The translations under genes and the position numbers were made by a program. Shown in pieces: positions 5,955 through 13,424 of a stretch of 13,637 nt of DNA. The notes under the pieces are model-generated. The model had not been told where the DNA came from. It saw only the letters and a program-made list of their open reading frames with translations, and did not search any database. The stretch is from Zhenhengia stercoravium. GTDB taxonomy: Bacteria; Bacillota; Clostridia; Lachnospirales; Cellulosilyticaceae. The stretch is taken from positions 1 to 13,637 of the forward strand of contig JAHLFD010000226.1 of NCBI GenBank assembly GCA_018883975.1, read 5' to 3'. Every line of letters starts with the position of its first letter. Within the stretch, counting starts at the first letter, position 1.

Positions 5955-6142
5955 ATTGTGCAAATATCGCTAAGTTGACAGTTAAAGTGTAAACAGATCC
6001 GCTCTAGTATCTCCATACTAATATAGTCACCTCTGTTTATTTTGGCTATAACCGTAGAATGTATTTTTAGTTCTTCTCTTAAGTAACCCCACTTTAGGCC
6101 CTTCTGTGCCAGTAGGACTCTAAGACCTGTATAGTCAAGCAT
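5933..6142 (-). CDS. Small HTH_26-type regulator, minus strand
   Basis: The 69-residue single-domain helix-turn-helix protein matches the HTH_26 pattern: LDYTGLRVLLAQKGLKWGYL, then IHSTVIAKINRGDYISMEILERIC and CQLSDI. Two adjacent ATG codons exist (6145 and 6142). The ribosome site ggaggggg (6154-6147) is one base from the first and four from the second, so 6142 is preferred. It is transcribed away from the parM-like gene and has its own promoter in the divergent intergenic region, the usual arrangement for an autoregulator that also controls the divergent operon. It resembles the HTH protein at 4527 in domain type but not closely in sequence. Confidence 0.85.
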   Translation of the reverse strand: MLDYTGLRVLLAQKGLKWGYLREELKIHSTVIAKINRGDYISMEILERICLHFNCQLSDICTIKKDPGK

Positions 6143-6162
6143 CATACCCCCTCCTAATTATA

Positions 6163-6190
6163 ATTATAAGCATTAATCCATTAATTACAA
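6163..6190 (-). promoter_or_regulatory. Promoter of the minus-strand HTH gene, with palindromes
   Basis: Read on the minus strand, TTGTAA (6190-6185) and a perfect TATAAT (6168-6163) are separated by 16 bp. The -10 lies next to a 12-bp palindrome taattataatta (6155-6166), and attaat repeats occupy the spacer, so the protein probably represses its own promoter. Confidence 0.6.
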
Positions 6191-6333
6191 ATTTTGATTA
6201 TAAAAATGTTTAAAAAGATTGCATATGCGAACAAAAAGAAGCATATAGTGAAGTAAAGAGTAAGTAAAAAGTGTGTAGGTAGCAAGCGGGAGGCCTCTTG
6301 AGAATACACAAATATTACACAAGGAGTGAGTAT

Positions 6334-7191
6334 ATGATTTTAGCCATTAATGCCGGGTACTACAATACTAAAGTTAAAACAGATGCAGGGTTATTTATCC
6401 ACCCAACAAAGGTACAAGAGAATGTAGATGGAAGTAAAACACTTATCCTAAAAGATGTAAGGTATGAGATCGGTAATGGAAACAGAGATATCAATGATAA
6501 GCAGCTTAACCAGGTACATGATGTTTGTACGATTTACAACATACTAAAACATGGATCCCTAGCAGGGGTGCACCTAGTAGCGTGTTTACCTATGGGGCTT
6601 TACTTAGATAGGGATTACAGGGAGCGCTACAGGGAAAAGTGGTTAGGTGTACATGAGGGTATAGTAGACGGGATAGTTAAAAAGGTGCGCGTAGAGCAAT
6701 GCACAATATTTGCAGAAGGGGCTGCTGCGTATTTACCTTATAAGTCAGCGCTAAAAGATTATGCTGTGGGTATTCTCGATTTTGGTGGAAACACAATAAA
6801 TTGCATGATCTATGCTTACGGAGAGTTACAAAGAGATACCATATCAACCTTGGATCTAGGGATGATTAAACTAGAAAGAGCAATAATAGATGAACTTAAT
6901 GAAAAGATGCACTGGAATGTGCAGGAGTATGAGGTAAGAGAAATCATAAAGGAGGGAGAAGCTAAAATTATAGTAGAGGAATGTATAAATAGGCACCTGG
7001 AAGCCGTAAAACAAAGACTGTTAGAGAAAAAGTGGAACATAGATCGCCTAACGCTATTTGCTACGGGGGGAGGGTCTTTGCAACTTAAAGAGCACTTAAA
7101 TAAGAAATTTAATCGAATATTAGTCAGCGATACAGGTCTTTGGGATAATGTGAATGGCCTATGGCTTGTAGGAGGTGCTCTTAAGAAATGA
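6334..7191 (+). CDS. Actin-like ATPase (ParM/Alp type), DNA segregation
   Basis: The 285-residue protein of the actin/Hsp70 ATPase superfamily most resembles plasmid and phage ParM/Alp filament proteins that push DNA copies apart. Nucleotide-site motifs in order: phosphate-1 INAGYYNTK (residues 5-13), phosphate-2 GILDFGGNTINCMI around Asp149, and the adenosine motif LFATGGGSLQL around residue 244. Length fits short Bacillota Alp proteins. ATG 6334 has aaggag (6321-6326) upstream; the in-frame TTG at 6298 lacks support. It overlaps the next small gene by four bases (ATGA), matching the parM-parR layout. A centromere-like site would be expected upstream; 6200-6330 has a gcatatgc palindrome and short repeats but no clear iteron array. 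Confidence 0.85.
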   Translation: MILAINAGYYNTKVKTDAGLFIHPTKVQENVDGSKTLILKDVRYEIGNGNRDINDKQLNQVHDVCTIYNILKHGSLAGVHLVACLPMGLYLDRDYRERYREKWLGVHEGIVDGIVKKVRVEQCTIFAEGAAAYLPYKSALKDYAVGILDFGGNTINCMIYAYGELQRDTISTLDLGMIKLERAIIDELNEKMHWNVQEYEVREIIKEGEAKIIVEECINRHLEAVKQRLLEKKWNIDRLTLFATGGGSLQLKEHLNKKFNRILVSDTGLWDNVNGLWLVGGALKK

Positions 7192-7457
7192 GGAAGAATG
7201 TCAGCATAACTAATAAAAGAGTTTTAGAGGCTTATGAAAAAGCGGTGAAGGAAGGGAGAGGGGCGCGTCTTATAGAAGAAGCGATACTTTATTATTTAGA
7301 TTCTATTGAAAAAGAATACATAACAAGAGAAGAAGTCCAGGAAATGATAATATCATGTTTTAAAGGTACTGGATCCTACGAACCTATAGCAAATAGAAAT
7401 TACTTGGAAGGTACAAAAGAGATACTAAGCGATATAGAAGATGTGCTCCATTTATAA
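7188..7457 (+). CDS. Small partner of the actin-like protein (ParR-like candidate)
   Basis: The 89-residue polar, helix-rich protein starts inside the stop codon of the actin-like gene, with ggagg (7171-7175) upstream, so the two are translationally coupled. The N-terminus (NVSITNKRVLEAYEKAVKEGRGARLIEEAILYYLDS) could form a ribbon-helix-helix DNA-binding unit, as in ParR centromere-binding adaptors. The C-terminus (GTKEILSDIEDVLHL) could be the short tail by which ParR contacts the filament end. I recognise no specific family, so the ParR role rests mainly on gene order and size. Confidence 0.6.
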   Translation: MRKNVSITNKRVLEAYEKAVKEGRGARLIEEAILYYLDSIEKEYITREEVQEMIISCFKGTGSYEPIANRNYLEGTKEILSDIEDVLHL

Positions 7458-7485
7458 CAAAAAAGTCACCCGGATAAGGTGACTT
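7456..7485 (-). terminator. Terminator for a minus-strand transcript
   Basis: Eight-pair stem aagtcacc (7463-7470) / ggtgactt (7478-7485). The plus-strand side lacks a T run, but on the minus strand the stem is followed by ttttttgtt, so it ends a transcript coming from the right and meeting the ParR-like gene end-on. Confidence 0.7.
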
Positions 7486-7618
7486 AGGGTAAATATATTG
7501 AGGGTGCACTTAGCCACCCTAGTTAAGTATACGCTTCGTCGCTGCCGCTCCAAAGACGTTCATACTTCACTATATGATTCGCGTATAGCGAAATATTCCT
7601 GTTCGACAAAAGTAGTTA

Positions 7619-7696
7619 TTATCCGGCAATACAAATTACGCAAATAGCAACAGTGTTTATAATCATGTAAGTTGAGTATAGAGTTGTAAAAATCAT
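7619..7696 (-). CDS. 25-residue hydrophobic peptide, possible type I toxin-like
   Basis: On the minus strand an ATG at 7696 follows a good ribosome site (agaggtgat, 7709-7701). It opens a 25-codon frame starting MIFTTLYSTYMIINTV and continuing with Ala, Ile, Cys and Val, hydrophobic to its end, so it would span the membrane. The stop is at 7619-7621. A ~130-nt tail rich in inverted repeats (for example ttcgc...gcgaa at 7579-7593) follows and then the minus-strand terminator at 7485-7456. A tentative promoter is TTGTAG (7745-7740) with CATAAT (7723-7718). Peptide size, hydrophobicity and long structured tail resemble type I toxin mRNAs of Bacillota, which stabilise plasmids. No antisense RNA gene is identified and I recognise no family. 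Confidence 0.45.
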   Translation of the reverse strand: MIFTTLYSTYMIINTVAICVICIAG

Positions 7697-7776
7697 TCTT
7701 ATCACCTCTTGATTGTTATTATGAATAAATTATTCACATCTACAAACTTTTTTATACATGGAAGGAGTAAAAAATA

Positions 7777-8193
7777 ATGAAAATTTGTTATATAAGACCC
7801 GTAGGACCTACTTTAATTGATAAAGCTTTTGTAGAGGTATACAAAAGTAGGAATACAAAAGCTATTAAGTTTTTTGTTGCAGCGGCTACTTTATTATCTA
7901 ATGTAAATATGGTATTCGCGGGAGAAGTTGAACCAACACCACCTAAAGGAGACGAGGAGAATAACCCTATCAAAAAATTAGGGACAGATGCGATATCTAT
8001 GATTCAATTATGCTTAACCATTATAGCTATTATAATGGCGCTACTAGAAACGGCCAAGGCAATGTTAGAGGGAGATCCAAAGAGAATACCATCAGTAGTA
8101 GCAAAATACGGGATAGGCGTAATTATTACTTACGCTGTACCTTGGGGGTTCTTTAAAATACGCGAGGCGTTTGATGGATGGGAGGTGCAATAA
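7777..8193 (+). CDS. Exported small membrane protein, VirB2/pilin-like in layout
   Basis: The 138-residue protein has a long N-terminal leader with a hydrophobic core (FFVAAATLLSNVNMVFAG, probable cleavage after Ala48). An acidic proline-rich linker follows, then two membrane segments: ~69-97 (ISMIQLCLTIIAIIMALL) and ~108-129 (YGIGVIITYAVPWGFF). Leader plus two helices joined by a short polar loop is the arrangement of VirB2/TrbC pilin subunits and of small membrane proteins in Bacillota conjugation operons. No catalytic motif is seen. The ribosome site ggaagg precedes ATG 7777. It heads an operon with the next two genes (no gap, then 2 bp). The pilin idea is inference from layout and from the conjugation-type ATPase downstream. 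Confidence 0.65.
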   Translation: MKICYIRPVGPTLIDKAFVEVYKSRNTKAIKFFVAAATLLSNVNMVFAGEVEPTPPKGDEENNPIKKLGTDAISMIQLCLTIIAIIMALLETAKAMLEGDPKRIPSVVAKYGIGVIITYAVPWGFFKIREAFDGWEVQ

Positions 8194-8508
8194 ATGAGGA
8201 TAACATATATACCGCCTGTACTAGCAACCGTAACACCAATGGCTGAACCAACAACCTCAGAAATGAACTGGATGGAGAAAGCAATGAGTACAGCTATACA
8301 GAACACGATTGTTGAGCCTTTTCAGAATTGGTGTCTTAACGTATGGACAAATTTTGTTGATGCGAGTTTACCTGTATGTACAGTTACTTCTCTTGCGGCA
8401 TTAGTTTTAGTTATGATAGGTGTGAAGAAAGCTAAACCTTGGGTAATCATCCCCATTTTAGTATATATAGCTATTCAGATAGTAAATTCTGTAGTGTTAG
8501 GGGGCTAA
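8194..8508 (+). CDS. Small membrane protein of the same operon
   Basis: The 104-residue protein begins directly after the previous stop codon, with ggaggtg (8181-8187) as ribosome site. Its N-terminal ~55 residues are mainly polar with aromatic residues (MNWMEKAM...FQNWCLNVWTNF). Two membrane helices follow: ~58-77 (TSLAALVLVMIGV) and ~82-102 (WVIIPILVYIAIQIVNSVV), separated by the basic turn KKAKP. I recognise no family. Its position between a pilin-like protein and a large ATPase suggests a membrane component of a transfer machine, as in Bacillota conjugation clusters. Confidence 0.7.
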   Translation: MRITYIPPVLATVTPMAEPTTSEMNWMEKAMSTAIQNTIVEPFQNWCLNVWTNFVDASLPVCTVTSLAALVLVMIGVKKAKPWVIIPILVYIAIQIVNSVVLGG

Positions 8509-8510
8509 TC

Positions 8511-10803
8511 ATGTTACAGAGAGTGCAAACTATGCCGTTTGATACCTTTATTAAAGTAGTAAAACCCACATATGCTTATCTAAAATTAATACCGGATACT
8601 TCTGTGCGCAACTACAATTCTAGTAACTTGGCCAAGATGATAGCGAATATGTACCAGGGGATAAGTAGACGTATTTATAAACAGGAAAAGACATACTGTT
8701 TTAAATCTCCTATGCGTTGTAGTTATTTTATAGATATTCATAAACAAGATGTAAGCTTTTATTTTGTAGTACCCACGCAGTATGAATCTATAGCTAGAGA
8801 GAAGATTACATCTACGTGGCCCAGAGTAACCATAGAAAAAGTAGAAGGGTTACAGGAATTTGGAGATAACAAAGTAGCCTATCAACTTAATTACAAAAAA
8901 GAGGATGCTCTTAGTTTGCATGTAGATAATAGGAGCAATGTACTACTTAGTTCAATACTGAACGTAGTTGATATAATGGAAGAAGATGATAGGGTAGGGA
9001 TATTTTATAACTTTGTCCCTTGCAATCAAAGATATTGGGGGAGCGAGTATAAGAATACAATGGATAAATGGAAGCAGTATCAGCCTTTAGATAGAAATAA
9101 GCTAAGCCCCTCATACTTATTAAAGTACAGTGCTATTGGTCTTATATGGCTTATACAAAGTGTACTAGACGGGGTGTGTGAAGCCTTCGGGCAGAAGAAA
9201 GAGAGTAATGATGTACTCCTTAATCTAACGGATGCGCTTAATAAAACAAGAATAGAACTGTCAGAGCAAACTAGAAGGAAGAAAAACGATCTTGTAATAG
9301 ATACGCAAATAGCTGTAGTAGGGTGCGGATCCAACATGTCCCGGACAACAAACAATGTAGTAACGGTGTGCCAAAGTTTTAATACTATTGAGGGGGATAA
9401 TATGTTAGAGTATAGCAAAGTTAAAAAAGTAGAGAGTATCAATGATGGCGGATTATACAGAAGTGGAGAAAGAAATAAGCTAAGTGTAAATGAGTGTGGC
9501 AGCTTATTACAATTGCCAGGTAGAGAGATTTTAGAAAAGCATAACATAGAGCACATAAATACACTGGAAGTAAAAGTACCAGAAGAACTAAGAAAGGGTG
9601 TAATGAGTATAGGGGCCAACGTGTATAAGGGTGTAGCTCAAAAAGCGTATCTAAGTACAGATCATGCCTTCAAGTTTTTAACTCTGTGCCTAATAGGGCC
9701 TACACGTGCGGGAAAGACTACGCTTATAAGTAACCTATGCCTAGATGGGCTAAAAGCGGGAGAAGTTAATATACTGTTTGATTGGTGTGGAAACTGTGAA
9801 CTATCAGATGATGTGATAGCCGCACTTAAGAATCTAGGTATAGAGGTATTAGTTATTGATTGTAGTGATCCAAATAAATTACAAGGCATGGGATACAATG
9901 AGTTATACTCAAATACAAAGGATGCATTTGAAAGGTATAAAAGAGCTAAGGCGCAGTCTAGCCAACTAATGACTTTAATTAACGCCGTGCAGGGTGATGA
10001 ATCAGATCTTAGGGCACGAATGGAAAGATACCTAGAAGCTGCTGCGGTAACAGTGTTTTATACTACAAAGACATACGCTCCGACAAGAATACATACTAAG
10101 AATACCAACGGAACAAAAAGAAAATGCACAAGAGTATGTAGAAGCTCTGGAGGAGCTGAATGAGTATGATAAGAAAACAGGTGAGGTTATAGGGACTAAG
10201 ATATCGGCTATCCAAGGGGTACTTAATAGAGCAAATAAGCTAAAGCAAAATACCTATGTAGAATTGATGTTAAAGAAAGACTGTACTAATAATTTTGATC
10301 TTGCAGAAGAGATACAGAAACCACAGTTGATATGTATAAAGATGCCGGAACACATGTTTAGCACTGAGACTGAAAAGGACATATACGCTACTTATTGGCT
10401 AACGAAATTATGGGCAGCTCTTCAACAGAGAAAATGGAAAGTAGATAGCAAGAACATATTAAAGGTTAATATGTTCTTTGATGAACTATACCAGACACCT
10501 AATTGCCAGGAATTTTTGAAAAGTAAGTTAAGTCAGATTGCGAAATTCTATGCTAAGCCTATCATTAGTTGTCACTACTTGGGGCAGATTCCGGGGATAC
10601 GAGGAGAGCTTAAAGCTGCTAATACGTCATATATGCTGATTGCAGGATGTGATAAAATGAATTATAATGAATTAAAAGAGGAGCTAGACCCCTATACGCT
10701 AGATGATCTGCTCCATCTGAAAAGGTATCATAGTTTAAACTTAGTTAAAACAAGCGACGGCTATGCGAGGTTCATCACTGGATTACCAAAACCTATATCT
10801 TAA
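8511..10803 (+). pseudogene. Conjugation-type ATPase (FtsK/HerA/VirD4-like), split by a frameshift
   Basis: Two frames together encode one ~760-residue protein. The first (8511-10163) has an N-terminal domain of the type seen in ATPases of Bacillota conjugative plasmids (VKPTYAYLKLIPDTSVRNYN...KEDALSL...ILNVVDIMEEDDRVGI). It also has one hydrophobic segment near residue 210 and a Walker A GPTRAGKTTL at residues 396-405. It then drifts into a basic nonsense tail (TRIHTKNTNGTKRKC). The second frame, open from 10051 to 10803, carries NVNMFFDELYQ as Walker B, a sensor-like region (IISCHYLGQIPGIRGELKA) and the family-like end LKRYHSLNLVKT...FITGLPKPI. The junction lies near 10080-10086, where one base too many separates gctcc from caagaatac. 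Walker A and B therefore fall in different frames: a real inactivation, a sequencing error, or less likely programmed frameshifting. The start follows ggggg and a 2-bp gap from the previous gene. Confidence 0.8.
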
Positions 10804-10871
10804 GCAACACAATGGCTATAGTCTCTTAAAGAAATTGTGGATACCAAGCATATAGGTTCACCTCCATGGTT

Positions 10872-10916
10872 ATAACCCACGAATTTCTAACAATTTAGTT
10901 GGAATTCGTGGGTTAT
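10872..10916. terminator. Long hairpin after the ATPase gene
   Basis: Perfect 14-bp stem ataacccacgaatt (10872-10885) / aattcgtgggttat (10903-10916) with a 17-nt loop. Only a weak T-rich tail (ttagttta) follows. It is probably the operon terminator, although the stem is long enough to be a cruciform or protein site. Confidence 0.6.
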
Positions 10917-11011
10917 TTAGTTTAATTAGGGAATAACAAAAGATAGTAAGAATAGCTGTGTATATAATGTGAAGAAGTTACTCAATCGCAGAAGGTGGTA
11001 GTATTGGAAAA

Positions 11012-11040
11012 TAGTATTAGGGTAATACTAAAGGTAATAC
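11012..11040. promoter_or_regulatory. Inverted and direct repeats before the putative nuclease gene
   Basis: tagtatta (11012-11019) ggg taatacta (11023-11030) is an 8-bp inverted repeat. ggtaatac occurs twice (11021-11028 and 11033-11040), and another tagtatt lies at 11000. The cluster ends 28 bp before the nuclease start, where an operator would act. Confidence 0.4.
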
Positions 11041-11068
11041 GAAAGATTAGAGTAAGGATAAAAATATC

Positions 11069-12142
11069 ATGGCAAATAGAAAAGAAAGAACCAAAGAGAA
11101 TCAGAATATAGTCCAAGAAAATGCTCTTCAACTATATGTATATGAAAATTTATGTTGTACTTCTCTAAATAAAATGAAGAGTTTTTTAAATGAAAGAACA
11201 TATGAAAGAATTAAAAATATTTCGGGAAATGCCAAGTTTAAAGTGGTTATTCCTGAATATCCAGTAATTTATCAAAGCAGTAAAGGTGATTATAAACAGC
11301 ATAAGACAGATTTTAGGCTTATAGATAAAAATAACAAAGGTATAAATATAGAGGTTGAATGGAAAGTATCGAACTTTAGTAACCACGGGGCTGAGGTTTA
11401 TAATTCATGTTATAAAGGTGATAAAGGTTTCATTATTGCCTTAGAAAATGATAAAAAACTTAATTATATTGAAGATAGTAATATTAGAATAATAGACCCG
11501 AAAGAATTTGCTATCTGGTTTACTCGATTTTCAAAAGATTTAATAGATCAAACCTTGTTGAATAAGATTTCTAATTATTCTAGAGAAACTACTAATATTT
11601 GGATGGTACCTCTGTTGAAAAATGCAACTATAAATTTTAAAGCACATGTATTAAATAAGAAAGGTAATAAAAAGTGGGCATTTCCATATATTCATTTCAA
11701 CAAAGGTATGAGAAATATACTTGATATAAAGGCAGGAGATATTATTATCTTTTTAGGAGGCTTTATTGGACATGGGGGAAAACAAGGAACATATAAAAAC
11801 TCTACTTTTAATATTTTAAAGATAGGAAGAGTTACAAGAGGATATTATTGTGACTTATATGACAATACATTTGAAGATGGCGCATGGACTAAAGAAAATA
11901 TTGCGGAGAAGAAATATATGCATTATTTTGAATTTGAATTTGATGACTATGTGCAGGAAAATGATGATAAAGTATTTCCATTGCAACGATATTTAGAGAT
12001 ATATAATAATAAGGATATCTGGAAAGAGGTATGTAAAAATATACGATGGAGTACTAGCCAATTAAGTTGTCCAGTTAAAGTTACGCCTAAAGTATACAGT
12101 TTTCTTATGCAAATGATAGTGCAATATGATAGCTATATATAA
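11069..12142 (+). CDS. Putative restriction endonuclease (unassigned family)
   Basis: The 357-residue protein is not recognised as a known family. It precedes a DNA methyltransferase gene by ~200 bp, the usual partner position for a type II restriction enzyme. Residues 81-99 (TDFRLIDKNN...INIEVEWKVSN) could be a PD-(D/E)xK nuclease core: Asp81, then Glu95, Glu97 and Lys99 at the end of a predicted strand, with candidate helix Glu residues near 17-26. The C-terminal half is rich in aromatic and charged residues (GDIIIFLGGFIGHGGKQGTY; HYFEFEFDDYV) and could hold specificity or a second domain. Base composition is much poorer in G+C than the left part of the window, suggesting separate acquisition. 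ATG 11069 follows a weak taagga. The coding call is firm; the nuclease role is inference. Confidence 0.7.
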   Translation: MANRKERTKENQNIVQENALQLYVYENLCCTSLNKMKSFLNERTYERIKNISGNAKFKVVIPEYPVIYQSSKGDYKQHKTDFRLIDKNNKGINIEVEWKVSNFSNHGAEVYNSCYKGDKGFIIALENDKKLNYIEDSNIRIIDPKEFAIWFTRFSKDLIDQTLLNKISNYSRETTNIWMVPLLKNATINFKAHVLNKKGNKKWAFPYIHFNKGMRNILDIKAGDIIIFLGGFIGHGGKQGTYKNSTFNILKIGRVTRGYYCDLYDNTFEDGAWTKENIAEKKYMHYFEFEFDDYVQENDDKVFPLQRYLEIYNNKDIWKEVCKNIRWSTSQLSCPVKVTPKVYSFLMQMIVQYDSYI

Positions 12143-12271
12143 GAGTGGGGCTGTATAAAGATTTAAATATAAAAAAATCTGATTATAAAAAATATAACAA
12201 TTAGTATAAAATTTTATATATGTGTAATAGTACAAGCTAATAGAAAAATATATATCTAATTAATATAAAGG

Positions 12272-12294
12272 ATTTACTGCTATTGACAGTAAAT
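12272..12294. promoter_or_regulatory. Inverted repeat upstream of the methyltransferase gene
   Basis: atttactg (12272-12279) and cagtaaat (12287-12294) form a perfect 8-bp inverted repeat with a 7-nt spacer. A TTGACA (12283-12288) overlaps the second arm but has no convincing -10 at the right distance. This is a possible operator for the methyltransferase. The rest of 12143-12271 is AT-rich with no gene seen. Confidence 0.35.
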
Positions 12295-12350
12295 GTAGGT
12301 CATGAACTTACAAATAAGAGGGAGGGATATATATTAATAACTCTATTAAT

Positions 12351-13079
12351 TTGTACTTAGGGGATTGCTTACAAATTATGGATGAGTTAATTGAACAAAA
12401 TACAAAAGTAGATGCAATTATTACTGATTTACCGTATGGGACTACAAGGTGTAAGTGGGATATTATAATACCATTTGATAAGATGTGGAAGAGAATTAAA
12501 TTACTAAGAAATGATAATACGCCTATTTTGTTATTTGGGACGGAACCGTTTAGCAGTTTATTAAGGATTAGTAATATGAAAGAATACAAATATGATTGGT
12601 ATATGAAAAAAAGCAAACCACAAAACTTTTTAAACGCAAAAATTATGCCATTAAAAGATGTTGAGACAATAAGTGTATTTTATAAGAAAAAGCCAATATA
12701 TCAACCTCAAGGGGTAGAGAAGATAGATAAGATTAGAAAAAATACAAATAGCAAAATAAATAATTCTGAATATATATCAGGACAAAATGGTGGTGGAATG
12801 AAAACAAAAGAATATTTTCAGGAATTTTCATGTTATCCTCGTCAAGTAATCGAAGTTTCAAGTGTTGCACATCCAGTTCACGAGACTCAGAAACCTTTAG
12901 ATTTATTAGAATATTTGATAAAAACATATACGCTTGAAGGTGATATAGTATTAGATTTTACCATGGGAAGTGGAACTACAGGGGTGGCATGTAAAAAGCT
13001 TCAAAGAAGGTTTATAGGCATTGAGCTTGATGAAAAGTTTTATCATATTGCAGAAGATAGGATAGAGAAATTGCTATAA
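12351..13079 (+). CDS. DNA methyltransferase, beta-class N6-adenine/N4-cytosine type
   Basis: The 242-residue enzyme methylates an exocyclic amino group in DNA using S-adenosylmethionine. Motif IV is DAIITDLPYG (catalytic DLPY at 26-29) near the N-terminus. The AdoMet-binding motif I is VLDFTMGSGTTG (from residue 201) near the C-terminus, preceded by HETQKPLDLLEYLI and followed by FIGIELDEKFYHIA. The order IV, target-recognition region, X/I defines the beta class. Length is normal for solitary or type II enzymes. TTG 12351 is the first conventional start, but the strong ribosome site gagggaggg (12318-12326) is 24 bp away. It is well spaced for an ATT codon at 12333 in the same frame, so translation may begin there and add six residues. 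Together with the upstream gene it probably forms a restriction-modification unit; recognition sequence unknown. Confidence 0.9.
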   Translation: MYLGDCLQIMDELIEQNTKVDAIITDLPYGTTRCKWDIIIPFDKMWKRIKLLRNDNTPILLFGTEPFSSLLRISNMKEYKYDWYMKKSKPQNFLNAKIMPLKDVETISVFYKKKPIYQPQGVEKIDKIRKNTNSKINNSEYISGQNGGGMKTKEYFQEFSCYPRQVIEVSSVAHPVHETQKPLDLLEYLIKTYTLEGDIVLDFTMGSGTTGVACKKLQRRFIGIELDEKFYHIAEDRIEKLL

Positions 13080-13196
13080 GAAGTGACACTATATGTTAAG
13101 AAATTACATACCACAAGAGTATTTAATAAAAATAGAATAGAAGATAAGTGATAAAACAATAGTGGATAGTGTTAGGATGGCTCACCTCTATAAACT

Positions 13197-13242
13197 AAAC
13201 TCTCGAGCCCAGAGCAATCTAGGTTCAAGGGTTTTGGAGTTT
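13197..13242. other. Compact imperfect hairpin of unknown role
   Basis: Within the gene-free stretch 13080-13424, aaactc (13197-13202) pairs with gagttt (13237-13242). Inside, agccc (13206-13210) pairs with gggtt (13229-13233), and aga/tct closes a gcaa tetraloop (13211-13220). It could be part of an unknown RNA or a recombination site. Nearby aattatt/aataatt (13251-13267) is another small inverted repeat. Confidence 0.3.
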
Positions 13243-13319
13243 CTAGAGAAAATTATTGTTAATAATTAGAATACTATTAATAATATTTAATGAATCAATT
13301 AATAGTCAAACGATAGGGG

Positions 13320-13325
13320 TATAAT
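13320..13325 (+). promoter_or_regulatory. Isolated -10-like TATAAT
   Basis: A perfect TATAAT lies ~37 bp before the strong terminator at 13362, with no reading frame between. The matching -35 is poor. If real it would make a ~65-nt terminated RNA. Confidence 0.25.
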
Positions 13326-13361
13326 AGATTATTAAAAGTGAATAATGAAGTGTTGGAACAT

Positions 13362-13397
13362 AAAAATAGCCAAGCAAGCAATTGCTTGGCTATTTTT
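13362..13397. terminator. Strong bidirectional terminator
   Basis: Perfect 16-bp stem aaaaatagccaagcaa (13362-13377) / ttgcttggctattttt (13382-13397) with a gcaa loop. The A/T ends give a T run in both directions. It lies just beyond the end of the minus-strand AraC gene and most likely terminates it. Confidence 0.9.
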
Positions 13398-13424
13398 GCA
13401 TATTACATAAAGGAGGGGACCTCT

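Noticed and set aside
9080..9619. 179-codon minus-strand frame
   Set aside because: It lies wholly inside the ATPase gene on the opposite strand, is low-complexity Ser/Leu-rich and has no family features; a shadow frame.
10080..10086. Programmed +1 frameshift in the ATPase
   Set aside because: There is no slippery run, rare-codon pair or stop codon of the kind used for recoding at the junction; mutation or sequencing error is simpler.
10804..10870. Very short minus-strand frames after a ggaggtga
   Set aside because: The frames are only about 11-13 codons, with no promoter or hydrophobic character; not enough to call a gene.
13197..13242. tRNA or tRNA-like gene (ggttcaa motif)
   Set aside because: The bases around ggttcaa do not form a 5-bp T stem and no acceptor stem or anticodon arm can be drawn.
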